The notes under the pieces were generated by a model. That model did no database searches and was not told the origin of the DNA. It saw only the letters and a program-made list of their open reading frames with translations. Of a stretch of 55,998 nt of DNA, positions 9,906-19,970 are shown piece by piece. A program made the position numbers and the translations under genes. The first letter of the stretch is position 1. The number at the start of each line of letters is the position of its first letter. Origin of the DNA: Tieghemiomyces parasiticus (taxonomy: Eukaryota > Kickxellomycota > Dimargaritomycetes > Dimargaritales > Dimargaritaceae); contig JANBPT010000211.1 of the NCBI GenBank assembly GCA_027575765.1, positions 1-55,998 of the forward strand, written 5' to 3'.

Positions 9906-10613
9906 TCACAAGTAGTAATGAAAGCCACACCACGCTGCTAGACCAGCTAACATAGCCATTCCAGTGGTGGCGCTAGCTGGCCCTTCCTGGGCAGCACTCG
10001 GGCTGGGCAATTCGGGGGCTGAACTCGCTGAGGCATTGATCGGCACGGGAGTTGTGGCGCAACAGCCGGCGTCACCTACCGCATTGGCTGACGGTTCAAT
10101 CGCGGAAAGGGCAGGTAGACTGGTCTGTACCAGCCCTGCGGTTGTGGTGCCTGACGAAGCACGGCTGGTTTCGGTCTTGGATGGCGGATTGACCTGGACG
10201 GCTTCTACTGCTGGCGAGCTATGGACTAACGGGCGTTGAGTCGGCGGAGTAGAAATTTGTTCTGATTGTATCGCCTGAGTTGGTTCGGTACTTTTCGGTG
10301 ATTGTTTCGTCTGAACTTCTTCGATAGCGCTCTGGATCCGCGCGCAGAGGTCGTCCTTTTTACCCGACGTAGGTAGGTGGCAACGTTTAAGCCACTCACG
10401 CAGCTCGACCACTGTGTGCTGGCGAATACGTGATCGGCTGATACGTTCAGTAGCGGCTTCCGCGAGGGAGGGGAGGCGAGGCTTGGCCGAGGCTGGAGCG
10501 TGGTTACTAGTGGTGAAGGACCGGAGTTGTAAGTCATGTGGGCCTCGGCTGGCAATAGTTCGGAGGGTCTGATTCCGCTGGAGAACTGCTGTGAACAGCG
10601 TCGGTGGCGACAT
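9906..10613 (-). CDS. SAP-domain protein with C-terminal membrane anchor, probably mitochondrial
   Basis: The frame encodes 235 residues. The N-terminus is rich in Arg, Ser and Thr without acidic residues (residues 1-35, ending RSFTTSN), like a mitochondrial presequence. Residues 66-100 form a SAP motif (HTVVELREWLKRCHLP, then GKKDDLCARI), a helix-turn-helix type DNA/RNA-binding fold. Residues 105-215 are Ser/Thr/Pro/Ala-rich linker. The last 18 residues (GMAMLAGLAAWCGFHYYL) are hydrophobic and end at the stop, as in a tail anchor. Yeast Aim34 is a mitochondrial SAP-domain protein and is the closest family I can think of, but orthology is not shown. Intronless; divergently arranged with the MRT4-like gene. 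Confidence 0.7.
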   Translation of the reverse strand: MSPPTLFTAVLQRNQTLRTIASRGPHDLQLRSFTTSNHAPASAKPRLPSLAEAATERISRSRIRQHTVVELREWLKRCHLPTSGKKDDLCARIQSAIEEVQTKQSPKSTEPTQAIQSEQISTPPTQRPLVHSSPAVEAVQVNPPSKTETSRASSGTTTAGLVQTSLPALSAIEPSANAVGDAGCCATTPVPINASASSAPELPSPSAAQEGPASATTGMAMLAGLAAWCGFHYYL

Positions 10614-11374
10614 GGCTGGTGGGGAGATTTACGGTACTGGGTAGTAGGAGGATGTTCAGGCCGAGGGTGGCGGATTGCTGCTCCAAGCCAAGCTTGGCCA
10701 CACCTAGAGAGGTACCGTACGTCGAGTGGAAGGCGGCGAGGAGAAGTAGGTGCCAAATTAGTCCGTAAACGCATACGGGCGAGGATACTTTCGGGTGGGC
10801 TTTGAAGCTTTGCCATTCGCCGTTGTATTATCGTGGGCTTGTGTTGCACGCGTAGTTGAACCCTTAGGAGTCCGAGGTACTCCGCACTGGTTGGTTCCTG
10901 AGGAAGCCTGCACAACACCACAACATATGAAAGCAACGGCCTCGCGTCTCCAATTCAATAACTAATGGCCAGTACGACAGGGCAATTCGTAATATAGTCA
11001 CGTGATAATTAAACTGACCATCGATCTTCATTGGGAGTATAATGGACGCACTTTTTTTTCGTTTCTTCACTCCCGCAGTCGTTTTTCAAGTGGAAGCTAT
11101 ACCAAAACCAGGTGCCACCCTCTGGGATAGTAAAGGAGACCCAGCAGGTAGAGCAGGCTGAAAAAAAAGTACAACGTAGCCACGAAGGTAGACCGGAGTA
11201 AGACACCCGCTCATGAGCCACTGCCGAACGTCCACCAGCCTGTTTATTCGCCACTATCCTGCCCTACTCCTTGACGGTTACCTGCATATCCCCAGACGCA
11301 CCACATTTCTGCATCAACACCTCGCCCCACCACACCCACCCCGGTCGACACAACTCTCCCCCCCGTTCACCACC
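10614..11374. other. Divergent intergenic region between the SAP gene and the MRT4-like gene
   Basis: This 761-base spacer holds the 5' sides of two diverging genes. The MRT4 side has a C-rich pyrimidine leader just before its ATG (context CACCATG). Poly-A/T runs lie near 11050 and 11160. No coding region is supported. Confidence 0.5.
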
Positions 11375-12479
11375 ATGCCCCGTTCCAAGCGCGCCAAGGT
11401 CATTTCCCTGACCCAGACCACCGCCAAGCCCAAGGAGGCAAAGGGTGAGCTCATCGAGAAGGTAAGCCTCTCTACCCTAGCTATTCCCCGTAGCGAAGCA
11501 TATACAATACACCTCCGGGCGAGAGGGGAAGCCCCATTTCCCGGCTTACCTGACCCTAAGGGGCTTCCTGCCTTTCACCAGCGAGGTCGACCAGCTAAAT
11601 AGCGCGCCCTTACTGCAGATTATCCAGGCTGTCCGTGCCTCTCTGGACCACCGCGGTACTACCCGGCCGACGCAGTCGAGTTGCAGGTTCTAACTGCCCG
11701 CCCGTCGTCTTCCTCTTACTTTGATTGGTACTTTCCTCCCTAAGATGCGGTCCCTGTTGAGCGATCACAAGTACCTCTTCGTGCTCTCCTGCGATAACCT
11801 CCGCAACAACTTCCTTAAGGATCTGCGTGCGAGTTACACTACGGGCACGTTCCTCTGGTGCCACAACCACCTGGCGCGTGTGGCGCTGGGCAAGAGTCCC
11901 GAGGACGAGGCCATGACCGACAGTCACAAGGTCTCCAGCACCCTATCGGGTGAGATGGTGCTGCTATTCACTGATGATGAGCCGGCGGAGGTCCTGGACT
12001 TCTTCAACCGGTACAGCCGTCAGGATTACGCTCGGGCCGGCTGTGTGGCTACTCACACCGTGAGCCTCCCAGAGGGACCCGTAGTGCGCGGCAGTGATTC
12101 CGAGATGTTTCCGTCGACCATGGAGACCCAGCTCCGCGGGCTGGGTATGCCGACCGCCCTCAAGACCGGCGTGGTTACCCTACTTCAAGATTTCGACATT
12201 TGCCGTAAGGGAGAGACCCTCAACAGCCAGCAGACGCAGCTCCTGGTAGGTTTCCAAACAATTGGCTGGCCAGGCCGTAGTACACGGACCTTTAGTTCGT
12301 TCTAATTCGCACAAGGAATGCTATCGGGCGAGCCAAATTCTAACTATGTTATCCCCCCTCCCTCTCATCTACCACTCACCCACTTCCCCCCACATCAGAA
12401 ACACTTCTACATTCAAATGTCCGAGTTCAAGCTGAACATTGTTTGCTATTACACCGAGGGGGAGTTCACCCGGCTATGA
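11375..12479 (+). CDS. MRT4: Ribosome assembly factor MRT4 (P0-like, uL10 family), spliced
   Basis: This is the nucleolar uL10/P0 paralogue that holds the stalk site on pre-60S particles until P0 replaces it. Proposed exons: 11375-11461, 11619-11686, 11762-12245 and 12399-12479. Exon 1 encodes MPRSKRAKVISLTQTTAKP and ends LIEK before a GTAAGC donor. The main exon has YLFVLSCDNLRNNFLKDLR, then ALGKSPEDE, GEMVLLFTDDEPAEV, DYARAG and PTALKTGVVTLL. The last exon gives FYIQMSEFKLNIVCYY and a stop, matching the family C-terminus. Exons 1, 3 and 4 join in phase. Intron 2 is uncertain: the exon 2 frame runs into TAA at 11691-11693, and only a weak GTTCTA donor fits the phase, adding about 16 residues absent from yeast and human proteins. 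Confidence 0.85.
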
Positions 12480-12748
12480 TCTCGCCTCGTCCGACACCTT
12501 GATGACTTCAGACAGATTGGAGCGGCGCGACCTACGTTAGTAAATTTCATTGCTTATAATTTTATTCCGGAGAGAACCAGTGGTATGAGCCCCAATCCTT
12601 GGCTGGTGCTTGTTTGGAATAGGATCGGCTAAAAAGAAGTGGTGTAAGAACAAAATTCAGGCCGCAGTAGGCCATAAAAGATAAAGAGTACATGTATGGT
12701 CGCAAGGATTACGCAAATTTATAGGCGTAGGGCGTTAGGCTAGTAGCT

Positions 12749-13636
12749 TCAGAGCGAAATGGGAATCGTGCGCGGCACCGATGTCGCCTTGGGCACTGTC
12801 ACGCTTAGGAGACCGTCCTGGAGGTGGGCCTTAATGTCGTCCGCGTTGATACCGTGCGGAAATCTGAACCGACGGGCGAAGCGCCGGTGGGTCTGAGGGC
12901 CGACCGCGGGACTAGCGTTGGCGATCGGGGTGGCACTAGCAGGACTCGGTTCCTGCTCAGCTGGGGCGACGGAGACGTATTCGGCCGAGTCGATGGATTC
13001 GTCGGGTACTCCACGCGCCCCGTCTGCCACATTGGGCTGCTCAGCCGGGTGCTCTTCGGTAGCTTCACCAGCGTCAGCCTCGGGTGTCATGGCCAAAGGA
13101 GGGCTGGTCGGGGGCTGGGCCACCACCACCAGGACACGGTCCTCCTCCCACTGTAAAGTGACGTGGTCTCGGGGGACACCCGGCAACTCAACCTCAAGAT
13201 GGTAGGCCTGGGTATCCTCGATCACCTGTGCGCTCGGTGTGCTGAAGCTAGGGTTACGCGGCGATGCGTGGCGGCGCGGTACAGTCTCCGCGACCGGAGT
13301 CATCCGGGGAGCGAACAGGGCATCCAAGGCAGCTTCCCAATTAGCAAGGTCCGAAGCGAAGGTGTGGGACTCGTCTGCGGTAGCGGGCTTGTCCGCCTTG
13401 GGGGGGGCCTTAGTGTTAGGCTTGCTCGAACTGGCTTCCTGTCGCTGACAGCCAGGGGCCTCGGGAGGATTACCAGAGGTCCCGGCGCCTTCGGTCGGTT
13501 GGGTGGAGGGAGCCCCAAAGAGCATGGTGAAGGATCCAAGCGGCGCAGGGACACGGGGGCGGCAGTGGTTGTGGGCAGCCCAAGGTCGGCGGGACGGGCA
13601 GGTAGTAGCGGCGGATATTGGGTAGAGAACGTACAT
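12749..13636 (-). CDS. Small heat-shock protein (Hsp20 family) with interrupted alpha-crystallin domain
   Basis: A 295-residue chaperone of the alpha-crystallin/Hsp20 family, which binds unfolding proteins without ATP. The first part of the domain is at residues 137-174 (QVIEDTQAYHLEVELPGV) and the last part at 251-283 (RRFARRFRFPHGI, then LQDGLLSVTVPK). A 76-residue acidic, Pro/Ala/Glu-rich stretch (175-250) separates them. An IPI tripeptide at 291-293 is the C-terminal I-x-I assembly motif. The N-terminal 130 residues are low complexity. A second ATG at residue 38 (13525) may be the true start, because residues 1-37 look unstructured. Ascomycete Hsp30 proteins also carry insertions in this domain. 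Divergent from UTP21. Confidence 0.85.
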   Translation of the reverse strand: MYVLYPISAATTCPSRRPWAAHNHCRPRVPAPLGSFTMLFGAPSTQPTEGAGTSGNPPEAPGCQRQEASSSKPNTKAPPKADKPATADESHTFASDLANWEAALDALFAPRMTPVAETVPRRHASPRNPSFSTPSAQVIEDTQAYHLEVELPGVPRDHVTLQWEEDRVLVVVAQPPTSPPLAMTPEADAGEATEEHPAEQPNVADGARGVPDESIDSAEYVSVAPAEQEPSPASATPIANASPAVGPQTHRRFARRFRFPHGINADDIKAHLQDGLLSVTVPKATSVPRTIPISL

Positions 13637-15586
13637 GGTGCGGTCTGGGCTGCAGAAGCTGAGTGAATATGCTTGAGTATAGGGGTGTAGAATAGATCAC
13701 AAGGTTTCGGTGTAGAAGATTAGATGCGTAGTGACTGGAGGCGGTGGGCGATCGGGAGTACGTTGATATCTGAAATTGAGATAATTAGTGTTTAAGCGGG
13801 TCGACAGCTAGCTATTTATATCCACATTGTGCAAGTAAGATATTCCATGATTTATCCACGGCGGCCTGCATGAGGGGCAGTCTGGCGTAGCCTTGTTCTC
13901 CAAAAAAAAGGCCGGAACTGTCGGAGACGTGCACTACGTGGCAGCAACAACCACCAGAAGCGTGCAACTACCGACGTCGCCTGTATTACAAGCGTCAAGG
14001 AGGCGGCTGGGGCTGACAAATCTGGTTCGCGATGGGCCCTAGCCGGCTACCAATAACAGGGGTGCCGCGGAAGCTGAATGATCCCGAGAAGCCGGGCAAA
14101 TTCCACAAGAGTCAGGAGCCTTCCGCGGCTGGCAAAGCGAGGGCGCGTGGAATGCCCGTGAGCGTTCGTGAACCCTGGGGAAGGATCTAGAGTATCACTG
14201 TGTGCTGCGGCCAAAAGGGTAAGAGGGTCATGTGGGTGGGTGCGCCAATAATAGCAGCGGACCAAGCGTCAGTTTAAGTCACCCACACATACTCGACCTT
14301 TTGTCCAAGCACGAGAAATGAAAAACTCTGCAGCGACAATAGGACTACAGCTGCAAACGAAAACCACATGAAGGTCACCGCTAACCAAGCCACTCTACCC
14401 GGTGTAGGCCGCCTAATCAGAAGTCCTCCTCTAGGGCGGACCCAGCGGCTTAGGGATGGGGCTTGGCACTGATTAAGGCAAATCCCCACTAGTGATACAG
14501 ACTGCACGACGGATACACGGACCGCCCTTTGCCGATATTTACACAGCAATAGTTGATACTGGGAAAGGTTGGCCGAGTGGTAGTGGAGCTTCGTCGTGCT
14601 GTACGAAATACAACGTGTTCTCCGACATTTATTCATATGGTGCCAATGACACTAAGCGACTTTCCCGACGGTAGCCGTGAACCCCAGAACCCCGGTGTGG
14701 CGACTACCGTTTAGCTTAGGCTATGGCAGTCCCTGAAATAGTTCCTTAGTAATTCATGGATAAATGATAGGACCAGGTGGTTAGCAAGCAGTCGGTCAAT
14801 GTCGACAAGTGCTTCCGCCAGCAGAGTGTAGAGATAACGGGTACGTAACCTAGTCCTCCCAGGCGGGCATAGTGGTAGTCTGACATCGCATCCCCTTAGA
14901 TCCTGACCCAGACGGACATAGGAGGGCTAGGGGGGAGTGTGTAAGCAATAAACTGTCAATTGACCGGGCCAGGTACTTTCGTTCGATGCTGTCCAAAGGG
15001 TTTGGTGCCACTGGGTATACCACGACAAGGCTTCCGAGTGGAGGTGGGTACCTTCGATAAGGCTAGGCAAAATGGCGCCGTATTTATCACGTGATATATA
15101 TCTTATGGTTGACACCTATAAGATCCATGGCCATCCCCCGGTCGGGCCGCCTCGCTTTATTCACCCGATTTGCCGAGCGGCTTATTTCGCTCCAATTTTT
15201 TTTACCGCGATGGGCTGGCAGCCTGGCACAGTAGTCCCCACAAGCCCGCTAGCCGTTGGAGCTTCCTGACCAGCATGTCGGTGGAAAAAAAAATAAAAAA
15301 AAGGGGGAGACCGCTACTCCTGGCTGACCCATTTACCCTTCCACGACAGGAAAACTAGCATGGAGAAGTATTGAATTGACTGTCCAACAACTTTACTAGC
15401 TTCCGGCTGCTCGTCACACACCCACTCACTGCATTCAACAACGACTTTACCCGGCCCTCAAGCCCATATCTCTTCCCTCGCGAACACACCGGCTACCTTA
15501 GCCCGCGCCAAAGCCGATCCGGCCTCACGCAACATCCACAACCGAAGAACTATTGTGCTTCGGCCAGTCTATCGACCCGCCTCGTC
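13637..15586. other. Divergent intergenic region between the Hsp20 gene and UTP21
   Basis: Roughly 1.95 kb with no supported gene. A minus-strand frame at 14274-14636 contains a hydrophobic stretch but no family features. A TTGGCCGAGTGG sequence near 14568 resembles a tRNA A box without a matching B box. AT-rich poly-A tracts occur near 15287-15303. I did not find a convincing heat-shock element array. Confidence 0.5.
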
Positions 15587-18500
15587 ATGTCACCCGCACT
15601 CAATTCGGAGTCCACCATGACCGCCCCCGTCCCTTCCAATTCGGCCAAGCGTGCGCGTGCGTCGGTCGCCCCAACCGCTTCCTCCGTCGGCCGGTTGTTC
15701 CAACCGTACCAAACAATCGGCATCCTTGCCAATGCCGTTCCGGTCCTGGTCTTCACGCGGTCCAATGACCTCTTCATCATGGGTTGTATTGGCAACAGTT
15801 TCCAGTCATACCGGTTCGCCAACATGGCCACCGTGATTGTCGGGGCCCCGGTGAACTACCCCATCACTGGACTGGCCGGCACCGACCTGCACACCCTGGC
15901 CACGGCCGGTCCCCACGTGATCAAATTTCATACCGGCCGGGAGGTCGGGCGGACTGTGGCGGACTCAACCGACCACCTTTTCGGCCTACTCACCTTTGGC
16001 GAACAGGTGTACGCTCTGACCCAGGGCGGAGCCCTCAAGATCTGGTACGAAAAGACCCTCGAGCCGTACACTACCATTGAATTCGACACGGCACGGTTCC
16101 ACCCGACCTGCATAGTCCATCCTGCCACCTACCTCAATAAGATTCTGATTGGCAGTCGCCAGGGGACCTTGCAGATCTGGAACACCAAGTTCCGTAAACT
16201 CGTCTACGAGATTTCCTCCTTCGGTGCCGGTGTGGTGTGTATCGAACAGGCCCCTGCGGTCGACGTGGTGGCCGTGGGCCTCACCGACGGGTCCATCATC
16301 CTGCACAACATTCGCTTGGACGAACGGGTCGCGAGGTACCAACAAAATGACCAGGTCACATGCATCACTTTCTCCACCGCCAAAGACGTGTATCACATGG
16401 CTACCGGGGATGTCCACGGCAATGTCACCGTGTGGGACCTCAGCGCCAAGCGCCTTTTCCACCACATGGACGGGGTCCACCGCGGGGCCATCACCACCCT
16501 CAACTATATGCCTAACTCCAACCTTCTGCTGTCGGCTGGTAGCGACAACGCCATGCGTCAGTGGATCTTCGATAAGCCCGATGGGACCTGTCGGCGGTTG
16601 CGTGAGGCGTCGGGCCACGCCGAACCTCCCGTCCATGTTGCCTTTTTTGGCGAGGGATCCAACCGCATCTTCACTGCCGGGCCCGACCGGAAAGTGTGTC
16701 AGCTCGAAGTGGATCGAGCTCTATCCGTGGTGACATTGAGCCAGAAGGCCAGGCGCATTAATGCCGGCCGTTTTGGTACGCAAGCGGATGGATCCCCGCT
16801 TGCCCCGCCCGTGGTTCAGCTAGCCGTGTCGTCCATTCGCGCCCTCGATTGGGCAAACATGGTGACCAGCCACGAAGGGGAAACTTCTGCCCGTATCTGG
16901 TCTACCGATAAGCGGCAGTTGGAGCCTATCCTCCTTAAGCCGCCGAGCGGTAGTGCCGCCAACCGCGGGCGGGCCCACGCGGTGGCGATCAGCCACTGCG
17001 GAAGCTACGCGCTAGTTGGGCGCTCCCGTGGCAGCATCACGCTCTACACCATGCAATCTGGCCAGATGCTGCATACGTTCCAACTGCACACCGACTTGGT
17101 CACTGGACTGGTCTGCGACGACAAGAACCGCCAGTTCGTATCCGGGTCCCTGGATGGCCAGCTGGCCTTTTGGAATCTGTCTACCCGTAAGCTTAACCAC
17201 GTTATCCAGTGCGATACCGGGATCGCCTCTTTGGCCTACCATGCCGGTAACGGTCTGGTCGTGGCATTCGGTGACGACAGCACCATCCGTGTGTATGACT
17301 CGGCCACCTACAAGCTTGTGCGTCACATCTCCACGGGCGGCTTGCGCATCATCCACGGGGCGGTCAGTCCCGATGGTCGTTGGGTTGTGGCCGCCCTGCT
17401 AGACAGCAGCATCCGCACTTGGGACCTGCCCACAGGTCACCTCATCGACTGGTTCCGTACCGACCTGCTGCCTACTAGCCTGGCCTTCTCGCCGCTGGGG
17501 GACTACCTCGCGACCACCCACACCGAGCACCAGGGGGTCAGCCTGTGGCTCAACAAGAGCATGTTCCGCTTCATCCCGATGCGTCCCGTCACCGAGGCCG
17601 AACCCCCTACCATAGGTATCCCCACCGCCATCCGTCGCTCCGATGCTGACGACAGTGAGGAGGCCGCTGACGCCCTCACCGCCGACCTGGCCCGTCTTGA
17701 CGCGTCCGCCGGTAACGACGAGGATGATGAGCTCATTATCATGGACTACGAGACCCCTACTCAGCTCGAAGACGTCCTGCTCACTCTGTCTACCGTGGCC
17801 AAGGCCAAGTGGCAGACCCTGCTCCACCTGGACACCATCAAGAAGCGCAACCGGCCCCAGGCCCCTCCCAAGAAACCCGAGTCCGCCCCGTTCTTTTTGC
17901 AGACCTTGCCGGGCCTCCAGCCCAAGTTCTCCCTCCCCGACAAGACCGCCTCGGCCAAGCCAGCACCCACGGACCTGTCAGCCGGGGAGGCGGCACCGCC
18001 AGTCGACGGAGATAATAACGACGCTAAGCCCTTGGATGCCGACAGCCGGGTGATCAGCGTGGGCGGTCTGCAACTGGAGCGAGAATTTACGCGTATCCTC
18101 CGGCAGTGCGAGGCTGACGCTCGCGAGAAGTGCCTACTGACCGACCGCGACGATGACGAAGATGAGGATGATAGCGTCGACCTGAACGGTCTAGTGCGGC
18201 GGGACCCTATGATTACGCGGCCCGCCGACCTTACCTCCCCGGCGGTGGCTCAGACCTACGCCCCCTTCATAACCTACATGAAATCGCTCAACCCATCAGC
18301 CGTCGATCTCGAACTCCGGTCTATGAGCATTGAGCATGCCTTCCGCGAACCCGTCCGCTTCCTCGCCGCCCTCGTGGCCACCCTGTATTCACGCCGTGAT
18401 TTCGAACTCGTCCAGGTCTACCTACACGTTTTCCTCAAGATTTACGGTGACATTGTTAGCAGCAACCCGGATACCTTTATGCCCTGGCTGGATACGCTGG

Positions 18501-18592
18501 AGACGCTGCTGCGGTCCGAGTGGCAGCGTGTGGAAGATTTGCTGCGGTACTCACAGTGCCTGATCGAATTCACGCGGACGTCCCGGCGCTAG
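15587..18592 (+). CDS. UTP21: U3 snoRNP subunit UTP21 (WDR36 homologue)
   Basis: A single-exon, 1,001-residue WD-repeat protein of the small-subunit processome (UTP-B group), acting in nucleolar 18S rRNA maturation. The N-terminus has the family signature (LFQPYQTIGILANAVPVLV, about residues 36-54). It is followed by two tandem beta-propeller regions with WD-type repeats such as GTLQIWNTKFRKLVYEI, GNVTVWDLSAKRLFHHMDG and SGSLDGQLAFWNLSTRKL. The C-terminal Utp21 domain begins near residue 830 (LEREFTRILRQCEADAREK), includes an acidic run (DRDDDEDEDDSVD) and extends to the end. Length fits the family. A second ATG at residue 11 (15617) has a better context (CCACCATGA) and could be the true start. 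Confidence 0.95.
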   Translation: MSPALNSESTMTAPVPSNSAKRARASVAPTASSVGRLFQPYQTIGILANAVPVLVFTRSNDLFIMGCIGNSFQSYRFANMATVIVGAPVNYPITGLAGTDLHTLATAGPHVIKFHTGREVGRTVADSTDHLFGLLTFGEQVYALTQGGALKIWYEKTLEPYTTIEFDTARFHPTCIVHPATYLNKILIGSRQGTLQIWNTKFRKLVYEISSFGAGVVCIEQAPAVDVVAVGLTDGSIILHNIRLDERVARYQQNDQVTCITFSTAKDVYHMATGDVHGNVTVWDLSAKRLFHHMDGVHRGAITTLNYMPNSNLLLSAGSDNAMRQWIFDKPDGTCRRLREASGHAEPPVHVAFFGEGSNRIFTAGPDRKVCQLEVDRALSVVTLSQKARRINAGRFGTQADGSPLAPPVVQLAVSSIRALDWANMVTSHEGETSARIWSTDKRQLEPILLKPPSGSAANRGRAHAVAISHCGSYALVGRSRGSITLYTMQSGQMLHTFQLHTDLVTGLVCDDKNRQFVSGSLDGQLAFWNLSTRKLNHVIQCDTGIASLAYHAGNGLVVAFGDDSTIRVYDSATYKLVRHISTGGLRIIHGAVSPDGRWVVAALLDSSIRTWDLPTGHLIDWFRTDLLPTSLAFSPLGDYLATTHTEHQGVSLWLNKSMFRFIPMRPVTEAEPPTIGIPTAIRRSDADDSEEAADALTADLARLDASAGNDEDDELIIMDYETPTQLEDVLLTLSTVAKAKWQTLLHLDTIKKRNRPQAPPKKPESAPFFLQTLPGLQPKFSLPDKTASAKPAPTDLSAGEAAPPVDGDNNDAKPLDADSRVISVGGLQLEREFTRILRQCEADAREKCLLTDRDDDEDEDDSVDLNGLVRRDPMITRPADLTSPAVAQTYAPFITYMKSLNPSAVDLELRSMSIEHAFREPVRFLAALVATLYSRRDFELVQVYLHVFLKIYGDIVSSNPDTFMPWLDTLETLLRSEWQRVEDLLRYSQCLIEFTRTSRR

Positions 18593-19970
18593 GCTGGTTT
18601 ACTAGACACCAACCTTGCGGATTGGTTCTACCCTTTGTTTATTGGGGGGTTGTTAAGAAAAGAAAAAAACAGCGTTATTTGTCATCTCCAATCCCAAGTA
18701 TGCATTCCTACCTTCAGTAAATTGATACACCACCATCTTATCGGAAGTGCGAGAGTCCCCTAAGTTCTTTGAAAAGGAGGCCAAAGTTCCAAAATTGTGA
18801 TTTCTTAACGAAAAGCCAAAGGTATTGGGCACGGAGGGGGCCCTGGTTGACTCAACTCGAAACTCGAGTCGCTTCCCACAGCACAGCCTGCCTTTCTGCT
18901 ACACCACTACCCTGTAAGGCAAAGCCTCATGGCTTTGCGATGTATGGCCTCACTTCCATATTCACCTGCAGCACGTGTCCCCCTTCCGCATTTGCGACCG
19001 CAAGCTGCACGTCGTTGTTTTGCATTGGCAATGCTAGAGCTGCGCGGCCAGGTATATCCTTTCTGAGCATACCAGCAAGCTGTGCGACGCTACCCTTGAC
19101 CGTATTACCGCTTTCCAATGACCGCCTCTTGCTTCGTACGGGCCACGATTGCCTAATTAAAAGGCCGGAGGGGTTGCCACTCAACAGACAATGCCAAAAA
19201 ACCAAACTTGGCAGGAACAAGGTTGGAGTGCCGCTAGTAGAGATAAAATACCAGTTAGTTAGTGAGCAGGAGGCTGGGAGCCCGTCACCATCGACCTACC
19301 GTCGTGCGATGCGTGCTGTAAAACCATGCAGGGGCAAGCTGCAGTGTCGACTTGGAGATCATCCTAGGCTTTACCCGACCCGCCATCTGGCACTCGTTTG
19401 ACGGTTGGCATCCCTGCTATACTCTGCCGTAACCCGTAACCACTTGCTATGCGCCTTTGATATCCATGCCAAAACATGACTATCCCTTTACAATCCACTC
19501 GTCCAAGTCGGCGGCGAGGCATAGCATTACAAACAGCAGCCCTTTCCCGGCCCAGATACATCGAATAAGCCAGAAAGTCGGTGTTACCCCGGGGTCCAGC
19601 CTAGCGGCATTATTACGTGCCTTAATATCCCGTTGAAGCGAACATACCCGTCGGTTTACTCGGATGCTGGTTATTTTGAGTAAGCAATTGGGAGATTGAA
19701 GATTCCGGCCTACCTTACAACCTCTACAGGCATCATTGGTTTGAAGTTTTTCGAGGGCTGATTTCGGTTTCGTCGCCAACTCACATGGAACCTGGCGACT
19801 ATAAGCCCTCCCCGGTCGCCACCATTCATCCCCAATGTGCCAAGACACTCGGCTGGTCCTCTACCGGAGGTGCAATCCCGGGCGTTTGGGGTGTACAACC
19901 CTTTATTGACCAGCACCTAGGTCGAGAGTCTGGCAGAACGACCTGTCTAAGGTCCTTATTTCCGCACGCT
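18593..19970. other. Convergent intergenic region between UTP21 and the PPR gene
   Basis: About 1.4 kb between two 3' ends. A 210-codon plus-strand frame (18769-19401) and an overlapping minus-strand frame (18927-19220) are open, but neither shows a recognised domain, and their third positions lack the strong C/G bias of neighbouring genes. I do not call either. Confidence 0.5.

Noticed and set aside
10226..10936. 236-codon minus-strand frame overlapping the SAP gene
   Set aside because: Out of frame with the SAP protein; Arg/Pro-rich composition typical of a shadow frame.
14274..14636. 120-codon minus-strand frame with a hydrophobic stretch
   Set aside because: Isolated frame in intergenic DNA without homology, good start context or codon bias.
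14560..14640. tRNA-like A box (TTGGCCGAGTGG)
   Set aside because: No matching B box or acceptor stem could be drawn, so it is not a tRNA gene by eye. A covariance-model scan would settle it.
18769..19401. 210-codon plus-strand frame and an overlapping minus-strand frame in the UTP21-PPR spacer
   Set aside because: No recognisable domain, weak third-position C/G bias and conflicting strands. Transcripts or homologues would be needed to call either.
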